NCBI GenBank assembly: GCA_029256665.1
Contig: JAQSXN010000082.1
Location: 1 to 10,482 of the forward strand
Length of the DNA: 10,482 nt
Source of the DNA: Paenibacillus sp.
GTDB taxonomy: Bacteria; Bacillota; Bacilli; Paenibacillales; Paenibacillaceae
Direction: 5' to 3'
Part shown: positions 5,484 to 10,482 of the stretch, in pieces
How the letters are laid out: every line of letters starts with the position of its first letter
How positions within the stretch are numbered: position 1 is the stretch's first letter
Position numbers and translations under genes: made by a program
Notes under the pieces: generated by a model
Told to the model about the DNA's origin: nothing
The model's input: the letters and a program-made list of their open reading frames with translations, nothing else
Databases searched by the model: none

Positions 5484-6881
5484 TTACGCGCGATAGAACT
5501 TGATCAGTTCCTTGGTAATGTCTTCAAGCTTGCCGTCAACGAACGTTTGGCGCTGCGGCTTGTCGAACAGCGAAGCGATCTGCGACGGGAATTTCTGCTC
5601 GATGCCGCACAGGCGGATCGCTTCGTCGAACTTGGCGGGATGCGCCGTCGCCAGCGAGATGTTGATCTCGCCTTCTTGACCGCAACGGTCGGCCGCCGCT
5701 ACGCCGCATGCCGAGTGCGGATCCAGAAGGTAACCGAATTTCGCTTGGTAGTCGGAGATCGTGTCGAGGCATTCTTGACCGCCGACGCCGTGCGCGGCGA
5801 ACTCGGCCTGCACCTTGCGGAGCGCATCCTCCGGAATGCTGATTTCGCCTTCCGTCTTGAACTGCTCCATCAGGCGGCTCACTTCGGCGGCGTCCTCGTT
5901 CAGAACATAATACAGATAACGTTCGAAGTTGCTCGCGACTTGGATGTCCATGGACGGGCTGTACGTCATGCGGAAGTCGCCCGGCATATATACGCCCTCG
6001 TGGATGAAACGCTCCAGGATGTTATTCTCGTTAGTGGCGAGAATCAACTTGCCCACCGGCAATCCCATTCGCTTCGCTACATAACCGGCGAAGATGTCGC
6101 CGAAGTTGCCCGTCGGCACGCTGAAGTTGACCGGCTCCCACTTGCCCGTCGATTTCGCCGCTTGGAAGTACGAATAGAAGTAATAGACCGTCTGCGCCAG
6201 AATGCGCACGAAATTGATGGAATTGATCGCCGCCAGATGGTTGGCCGACTTAAAGTCCAGGTCCGCGAACAGCTCCTTGATCATCCGCTGGCAATCGTCG
6301 AAATTGCCCTCCACGGACAGATTAAGCACATTGTCGTCCTGAACGGTCGTCATCTGCAGTTCTTGCACCTTGCTGACTTTGCCCGTCGGATGCAGAATGC
6401 AGATTTTGATCCCTTCCTTGCCCTTAACGCCTTCGATCGCGGAAGCGCCGGTATCGCCGGACGTCGCGCCTAATATATGAATTTTTTTGCCCGTTTTCTT
6501 AGCGACGTACGAGTAGAACTGGCCCATGAATTGCAGCGCGATGTCCTTGAACGCGAACGTCGGACCGTGGAACAGCTCCAGCAAATACAGATCTTCGCGG
6601 ATGCGGCGCACCGGCGTGACTTCGGGGTCGCGGAACGTGCCGTAGCTCGCTTCGACCAACTCCTTCAGCTCGTCTTCCGGAATTTCGCCGTTCGTGTAAT
6701 GCGAGAATATCGCAAGCACCAGCTCTTGGTAGCTAAGCGATTGCCACTCTTTCAGCGTTGCTTCGGATATGACCGGAATTTCCTTCGGCACGAGCAGACC
6801 TCCGTCATCCGCCAGTCCCATCATAAACGCGTCGATAAAGCCGATTGAACCTATCTTGCCCCTAGTGCTGATATACTCCAT
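5484..6881 (-). CDS. thrC: Threonine synthase (PLP-dependent, long form)
   Basis: Threonine synthase converts O-phosphohomoserine to threonine and phosphate in the cytoplasm. The product is 465 residues from the ATG at 6881, which has AGGAGG 6 bases upstream and gives the family N-terminus MEYISTRG...DGGLLVP. The PLP lysine is K112 in LFHGPTFAFKDIALQFMGQ, and GATSGDTGASAIEG is the phosphate/PLP-binding loop; PTGNFGDIFAGYVAKRMGLP is also typical. Length and the GPTFAFKD motif place it with the longer Pseudomonas/E. coli/yeast type rather than the roughly 350-residue Bacillus subtilis type. It stands alone between its own promoter region and a terminator, with no hom or thrB beside it in the window. 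Confidence 0.95.
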   Translation of the reverse strand: MEYISTRGKIGSIGFIDAFMMGLADDGGLLVPKEIPVISEATLKEWQSLSYQELVLAIFSHYTNGEIPEDELKELVEASYGTFRDPEVTPVRRIREDLYLLELFHGPTFAFKDIALQFMGQFYSYVAKKTGKKIHILGATSGDTGASAIEGVKGKEGIKICILHPTGKVSKVQELQMTTVQDDNVLNLSVEGNFDDCQRMIKELFADLDFKSANHLAAINSINFVRILAQTVYYFYSYFQAAKSTGKWEPVNFSVPTGNFGDIFAGYVAKRMGLPVGKLILATNENNILERFIHEGVYMPGDFRMTYSPSMDIQVASNFERYLYYVLNEDAAEVSRLMEQFKTEGEISIPEDALRKVQAEFAAHGVGGQECLDTISDYQAKFGYLLDPHSACGVAAADRCGQEGEINISLATAHPAKFDEAIRLCGIEQKFPSQIASLFDKPQRQTFVDGKLEDITKELIKFYRA

Positions 6882-6933
6882 TGTCGTCCTCCTACTTGCC
6901 GGCGCTTCTCGCGCGGAATTGCTCTTAGTATGC

Positions 6934-6942
6934 ATTCTAACA
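6934..6942 (-). promoter_or_regulatory. Candidate extended -10 promoter of thrC
   Basis: The minus strand reads TGTTAGAAT (6942-6934), an extended -10 (TG-N-TAGAAT, 5 of 6 in the hexamer). The sequence at the -35 position (CGCAGA) is poor, which extended -10 promoters tolerate. A start near 6927 would leave a leader of about 45 bases. No T-box or threonine leader peptide is visible. Confidence 0.35.
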
Positions 6943-7098
6943 CAGATGGGACGTGATCTGCGACCCCTTTGAAAGCCACCCGTCGGCCCATAACAAAAAA
7001 ATCCAATGCAAACTTGCATGCAACCTTCCGGAGAAGGGACTCGTCAGAACCGGTAAGCGCATAGCGCAAATACTACCACGATCGACAAGGAGATGGAC

Positions 7099-7722
7099 AT
7101 GATGAAAAAAAGAGTTGCAAACATGATGATGGTTTTAGCGATGGGTTTCGCGCTTGCCGCTTGCGGCGCAGATGACAATAAAGGTAACGCGGAACCAACC
7201 GCAACGGAATCGGCAACGGTCGCTCCAACGGAGACGCCGGATGCGGGGAGCGGAACAAATGCCGGCAACGGCGGGGAAGAACCGGACGGCGGCAACGGCG
7301 GGGCGGAAGGCGGAGAAAGCAAGGAACCCGCGAAGGAAGGCACGTCGCGATTCGTGATGGAGGCGCTCGTCGACGAAGCCGATCGTCCCGCGTTTATCGA
7401 AGCCGACGATACGATGCTGAAGGATATGTATGGTCTTGACGCGGCTTTATTCCAGGACTACGTCGTCATGATGCCCATGATGAACATTTCCACGACCGAA
7501 TTCGCCGTCTTCCAATTGAAGGATGCCAAGGATCTTCAGACGGTCGAAGAAGGCATCAAGAAACGCGCAGCAGCCGTGCAGAAGTCGTTCGAGGAGTACT
7601 TGCCGGATCAGTACGAGAACGCCAAAAACTACAAGCTGGTCACCAAAGGGAACTTCGTCTTGTTCGCCATCGCCAAAGACGCGGCCGATGTCGCCGCAAA
7701 GTTCGAACAAACCGTAAAGTAA
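7099..7722 (+). CDS. DUF4358-type lipoprotein of the MBOAT/DHHW cluster
   Basis: The start is taken as the ATG at 7099 because AAGGAG (7087-7092) touches the in-frame ATG at 7093 and stands 6 bases before 7099; the ATG at 7102 is also possible. The 207-residue product begins with a lipoprotein signal (lipobox L19-A-A-C22), then a long Gly/Glu/Asn/Thr/Pro linker to about residue 80, then a small folded domain (about 83-205) with FVMEALVDEADRP, QDYVVMMPMMNISTTEFAVF and a C-terminal DAADVAAKFEQTVK. This pattern fits DUF4358 lipoproteins, which I recall often standing beside MBOAT and DHHW genes in Paenibacillus and clostridia; their activity is unknown. It ends 10 bases before the acyltransferase gene and is the first gene of the operon. 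Confidence 0.75.
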   Translation: MMKKRVANMMMVLAMGFALAACGADDNKGNAEPTATESATVAPTETPDAGSGTNAGNGGEEPDGGNGGAEGGESKEPAKEGTSRFVMEALVDEADRPAFIEADDTMLKDMYGLDAALFQDYVVMMPMMNISTTEFAVFQLKDAKDLQTVEEGIKKRAAAVQKSFEEYLPDQYENAKNYKLVTKGNFVLFAIAKDAADVAAKFEQTVK

Positions 7723-7732
7723 GCTAACCCTC

Positions 7733-9178
7733 ATGGTATTCAGCAGCCTGCTGTTTCTGTTTCTGTTCCTGCCTGTCGTCCTGTTGCTCTATAACCTGTC
7801 GCCTTGGCGGGTGAAAAACTTGCTGCTATTCCTGGCAAGCCTAGTGTTTTACGCATGGGGCGAGCCGATTTACATCCTTTTAATGTTATTTTCCACGCTG
7901 GCGGATTATTTATTCGGCTTGATCCTAGACAAGCCGGGGAGGAGCGAACGCAGCCGCAAGGCGGTGCTCGCGTCTTCCGTCATCGTGAATCTTGGCATGC
8001 TCGGTTTCTTCAAATATGCCGACTTTCTGATCGGCAACGTCAACGCTTTGCTCGGCACGTCTATTCCGCCGACCGATCTGCCGTTGCCCATCGGAATCTC
8101 CTTCTATACGTTCCAGTCGATGAGCTATATCATCGACATCTACCGGAGGCAGGCCAAAGCGCAGCGCAACTGGATCGATTTCGCGACGTTCGTCTCTCTT
8201 TTCCCGCAGCTTGTCGCCGGACCGATCGTGCAATACAACACGGTTGCCAAGCAGCTGCGCGAGCGGCGCGTCGATGCGGCCATGTTCGCCGAAGGCATTA
8301 GGCGCTTCACGATCGGACTCGCCAAGAAGGTGCTGCTGGCCAACAATATCGGACTGCTATGGCACGACGTCTCGTCGGGCGGAGGCTTCGAAGGGCTGCC
8401 GGCTCTAACCGCTTGGCTTGGAATTATCGCGTTTGCGTTCCAAATTTATTTCGACTTCAGCGGATACTCCGACATGGCGATCGGACTCGGCCTGATGTTC
8501 GGCTTCCGGTTCAACGAAAACTTCAATAAACCGTACACGGCAACCAGCATGACGGATTTCTGGCGGAGATGGCATATTTCGCTAGGCGCCTGGTTCAGGG
8601 ATTATGTCTATATTCCGCTCGGCGGCAATCGGCTCGGACTCCCCAAGCAGCTTCGCAACATCCTGATCGTATGGCTGCTGACGGGCATCTGGCACGGCGC
8701 GAGCTGGAACTTTCTATTGTGGGGACTGTATTTCGGCATCATCCTGATCGCGGAAAAGCTGTTTATGCTCCGGCTGCTGCGGGGATTGCCTAGGTGGATC
8801 AGCCATCTGTACGCGATCGCGCTTATTTTGGTCGGATGGGTATTATTCGCTTTTGAAGAGACGAGCCAGATCATGGCCTATCTGGGAGCGATGTTCGGAG
8901 GAAGCGGGGTATGGGCCGATCGTCATACCGGCTATTTGCTCTACACGAACGCCATTCTGCTTGTATTGCTCGTCCTGGCTTCGCTCCGTTGGCGCCGGCT
9001 TCGGCCGGATTCCGCGGCTGCGCTAGGCGGATCAACAACGGAGAAGGGCGGCGACACCGGGAGCCTATCCAGTCTCTATCCGTTAGTCGGACTCGTCTGG
9101 CACGCATTGCTGCTGCTCATGTCCGTCGCCTATCTCGTCGATGCCACTTTTAATCCGTTTCTTTATTTCCGCTTTTAG
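7733..9178 (+). CDS. MBOAT-family O-acyltransferase (AlgI/DltB-like)
   Basis: The product is 481 residues, a polytopic membrane protein with hydrophobic segments from the N-terminus (LLFLFLFLPVVLLLY) to the C-terminus. Family marks are NLLLFLASLVFYAWGEP (29-45), PLPIGISFYTFQSMSYIID (117-135), FPQLVAGPI (157-165), FQIYFDFSGYSDMAIGLG (236-253), DFWRRWHISLGAWFRDYVYIPLGGNR (275-300) and LTGIWHGASWNF (316-327). H321 in the last motif corresponds to the catalytic His of AlgI (about 322), and H281 is the second conserved His. By analogy it passes acyl, usually acetyl, groups across the membrane to an extracellular acceptor. No clear ribosome binding site precedes the ATG; the gene begins 10 bases after the lipoprotein stop, so translational coupling is likely. 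Residues 436-455 form a polar Gly/Ser-rich loop before the last helix. Confidence 0.93.
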   Translation: MVFSSLLFLFLFLPVVLLLYNLSPWRVKNLLLFLASLVFYAWGEPIYILLMLFSTLADYLFGLILDKPGRSERSRKAVLASSVIVNLGMLGFFKYADFLIGNVNALLGTSIPPTDLPLPIGISFYTFQSMSYIIDIYRRQAKAQRNWIDFATFVSLFPQLVAGPIVQYNTVAKQLRERRVDAAMFAEGIRRFTIGLAKKVLLANNIGLLWHDVSSGGGFEGLPALTAWLGIIAFAFQIYFDFSGYSDMAIGLGLMFGFRFNENFNKPYTATSMTDFWRRWHISLGAWFRDYVYIPLGGNRLGLPKQLRNILIVWLLTGIWHGASWNFLLWGLYFGIILIAEKLFMLRLLRGLPRWISHLYAIALILVGWVLFAFEETSQIMAYLGAMFGGSGVWADRHTGYLLYTNAILLVLLVLASLRWRRLRPDSAAALGGSTTEKGGDTGSLSSLYPLVGLVWHALLLLMSVAYLVDATFNPFLYFRF

Positions 9179-9183
9179 AGGTT

Positions 9184-9215
9184 GTTCAAAAAGTCCGCTT
9201 CTCAACTTTTTGAAC
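9184..9215. repeat. Perfect 11-bp inverted repeat (copy 2 of the TGTTCAAAAAGT element)
   Basis: GTTCAAAAAGT (9184-9194) and ACTTTTTGAAC (9205-9215) are perfect inverted copies around a 10-base loop, directly after the acyltransferase stop codon and before the ribosome binding site of the next gene. The left arm matches the copy at 5018-5029. No terminator-type T-run follows the closed stem. It may be a small dispersed intergenic repeat or the remains of a mobile-element end, or a hairpin that lowers expression of the downstream gene. Confidence 0.65.
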
Positions 9216-9245
9216 TCGTATTTCTAGCAAGGAGGAGCTTCGCCT

Positions 9246-10415
9246 ATGACTGCCAAATGGATAGATCGCGTTTATATAGGGGGCTTCCTCTCGTTGCTTG
9301 CCGGCTTGCTTCTCTTGTTCGCGTTCCAGCCCAAAACGATCTTCTCGGAACTGGAGAACCGCAGCCTGCAGAGCAAGCCGGAGCTGTCCTGGGACCGCAT
9401 CCGGTCCCAACAATACGCCAAGGACGCGGAGTTGTACGTGACCGACCACTTCCCGTTCCGTAACGGCTTCATCGCGGCGAAGTCGAAGCTGGAGCAGCTT
9501 CGTTTGCAGAAGGAGAACAACGGCGTCTTCCTCGGCGACGATGACTATTTGTTCGAGAAATTCGAACGGCCCGACTACGAGGAGCTTGGCTCTTACGTGG
9601 ATGCCTTGGGACAATTCGCCGCCAATCATCCCGCAACAAACCTTTCGTTTATGCTGGCGCCCAACTCCATCGGCTTGTATCCGGACCGGCTGCCTTGGCT
9701 GGCGGACGCTTACCCGCAGAAGGACGTACACGAGTGGATCGGCGAGCGGCTGGGCAGCGACATAACGTTCTTGGACGGCTTCGATTTTTTATCCGGGGAA
9801 GGGAATAGCGGGGACGGCGTAAGCGCGGAGAGGCCGCTCTATTACCGTACCGATCATCACTGGACCAGCTACGGCGCCTACATCGCTTATCGGGCGTATG
9901 CCGAGTCGATGGGCTGGGAGCCGCTCGCGGAGGAGGATTTTCGGATCCGCAAGGTGACGGACTCCTTCCTAGGCAGCTACCATACGAAGAGCCAATTCGG
10001 CGGAGTCGACCCGGATTCCATAGAAATCTACGAGCCTAAGCAGTCCGTCGCCACCGAACTGTATATCGCCGATACAGACGAGACCAGAGACGGTCTCTAT
10101 GACGAGAGCTACCTTGAGAAGAAGGACAAATACGCCTACTTCCAGGGCGGCGTGCACTCGCTCGTCACCGTGAAGAGCGAGCTCTCCGAAGAGGAAGCGG
10201 ACCTCGGAAAGCTGCTGATCGTCAAGGACTCTTACGCGCACAGCATGCTGCCTTTCCTGACCAGCCACGTGGAGGAAATCCACATGATCGACGTTCGTTA
10301 CTACAACGGCAACATCGGCGATTACATGGAGCAGAACGGCATCGGCGACGCGTTGTTCCTGTTCAATACTTCGACGTTTGTCGAGGAACGGGGCTTGCTG
10401 AAGCTAAAGTATTAG
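9246..10415 (+). CDS. DHHW-family protein (AlgX/AlgJ-like, SGNH-type acylation partner)
   Basis: The product is 389 residues. AAGGAGGAG (9230-9238) lies about 7 bases before the ATG. A single N-terminal hydrophobic segment (about 11-27, GGFLSLLAGLLLLFAF) acts as a membrane anchor or uncleaved signal, with the rest outside. FSELENRSL (33-41) and YVTDHFPFRNGF (64-75) are typical of the family. The naming motif D203-H-H-W206 in YYRTDHHWTSYGAY and the Ser motif KDSYAHSML (S329) match the D-x-H plus Ser arrangement of AlgX, so D203, H205 and S329 are the likely catalytic triad. By analogy it transfers acyl groups supplied by the upstream MBOAT protein to an exopolysaccharide or wall polymer; the polymer is unknown. 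It is the last gene of the operon, followed by a strong hairpin. Confidence 0.9.
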   Translation: MTAKWIDRVYIGGFLSLLAGLLLLFAFQPKTIFSELENRSLQSKPELSWDRIRSQQYAKDAELYVTDHFPFRNGFIAAKSKLEQLRLQKENNGVFLGDDDYLFEKFERPDYEELGSYVDALGQFAANHPATNLSFMLAPNSIGLYPDRLPWLADAYPQKDVHEWIGERLGSDITFLDGFDFLSGEGNSGDGVSAERPLYYRTDHHWTSYGAYIAYRAYAESMGWEPLAEEDFRIRKVTDSFLGSYHTKSQFGGVDPDSIEIYEPKQSVATELYIADTDETRDGLYDESYLEKKDKYAYFQGGVHSLVTVKSELSEEEADLGKLLIVKDSYAHSMLPFLTSHVEEIHMIDVRYYNGNIGDYMEQNGIGDALFLFNTSTFVEERGLLKLKY

Positions 10416-10416
10416 A

Positions 10417-10450
10417 ATAAAGCCTGCGATCTCTCGATCGCAGGCTTTAT
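10417..10450. terminator. Terminator-type hairpin after the DHHW gene
   Basis: ATAAAGCCTGCGATC (10417-10431) and GATCGCAGGCTTTAT (10436-10450) form a perfect 15-bp stem around a TCTC loop, one base after the TAG stop. The A/T ends of the stem supply only a short U stretch (CTTTAT), so efficiency is uncertain; the symmetry could let it act on both strands. The remaining 32 bases to the right edge hold no recognisable feature. Confidence 0.75.
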
Positions 10451-10482
10451 CTATAATGGCCGAACAAACTTCCTGATTAATC

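Noticed and set aside
5481..6473. 330-residue plus-strand open frame, with a second one at 6477-6848
   Set aside because: They are antisense shadows of thrC, produced by G+C-rich codon positions; the Arg/Ala/Val/Leu-rich composition is typical of such shadows.
7014..7023. Perfect 10-base palindrome TTGCATGCAA between thrC and the DUF4358 gene
   Set aside because: It is short, lies in A/T-rich sequence, has no second copy nearby and no clear position relative to a promoter; it is noted but not called as an operator.
7044..7343. 99-residue minus-strand frame with a Pro/Ser-rich N-terminus and hydrophobic end
   Set aside because: It is the antisense of the Gly/Glu-rich linker and the signal peptide of the plus-strand lipoprotein, which explains its composition.
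9186..9731. 181-residue minus-strand open frame
   Set aside because: It is antisense to the start of the DHHW gene and crosses the inverted repeat; no motif supports it.
1..10482. CRISPR arrays, tRNA or rRNA genes, transposases, toxin-antitoxin pairs
   Set aside because: I looked for regularly spaced repeats, tRNA-like folds and transposase motifs on both strands and found none.

Overview
The window looks like a Gram-positive, Paenibacillaceae-type chromosome (Paenibacillus or Cohnella-like). This rests on several inferences: strong GGAGG-type ribosome binding sites, three exported proteins predicted as lipoproteins with Gram-positive style lipoboxes, a DUF4358/MBOAT/DHHW envelope-acylation cluster, and A/T-rich intergenic regions. 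The species cannot be fixed from the sequence.

Left half (1-5400): a compact pyrroloquinoline quinone (PQQ) module. On the minus strand, reading from right to left, lie a small two-helix membrane protein (5298-5047), pqqA (4995-4924, a 23-codon precursor peptide gene that is easily missed), pqqB, pqqC, pqqD and pqqE. The last four are separated by 2 bases or overlap, so they form one operon. pqqE converges on a plus-strand lipoprotein with a complete CuA copper-site motif (1381-1776), and the two share one bidirectional terminator. Divergent from the CuA gene is the start of a lipoprotein quinoprotein dehydrogenase that uses PQQ; it runs off the left edge. The window thus holds the cofactor pathway, an enzyme that uses the cofactor, and a plausible copper electron acceptor. 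That is a self-contained quinoprotein oxidation system in an apparent Gram-positive, where PQQ synthesis is rarely described.

Right half (5400-10482): more ordinary and visibly richer in G+C. A threonine synthase gene (thrC, minus strand, with its own terminator) is divergent from a three-gene plus-strand operon: a DUF4358 lipoprotein, an MBOAT-family O-acyltransferase and a DHHW/AlgX-like protein. By analogy with AlgI/AlgJ/AlgX, these should carry acyl groups across the membrane and attach them to a surface polysaccharide. The operon ends at a 15-bp hairpin.

Points of special interest: the dehydrogenase has a W-D-Y-D active-site motif with the extra Asp typical of lanthanide-dependent enzymes. 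PqqC has Ile where the Klebsiella enzyme has His154. A GAAA-loop hairpin lies between pqqA and pqqB. A 12-base sequence (TGTTCAAAAAGT) occurs twice, once as an arm of a perfect inverted repeat inside the acylation operon.
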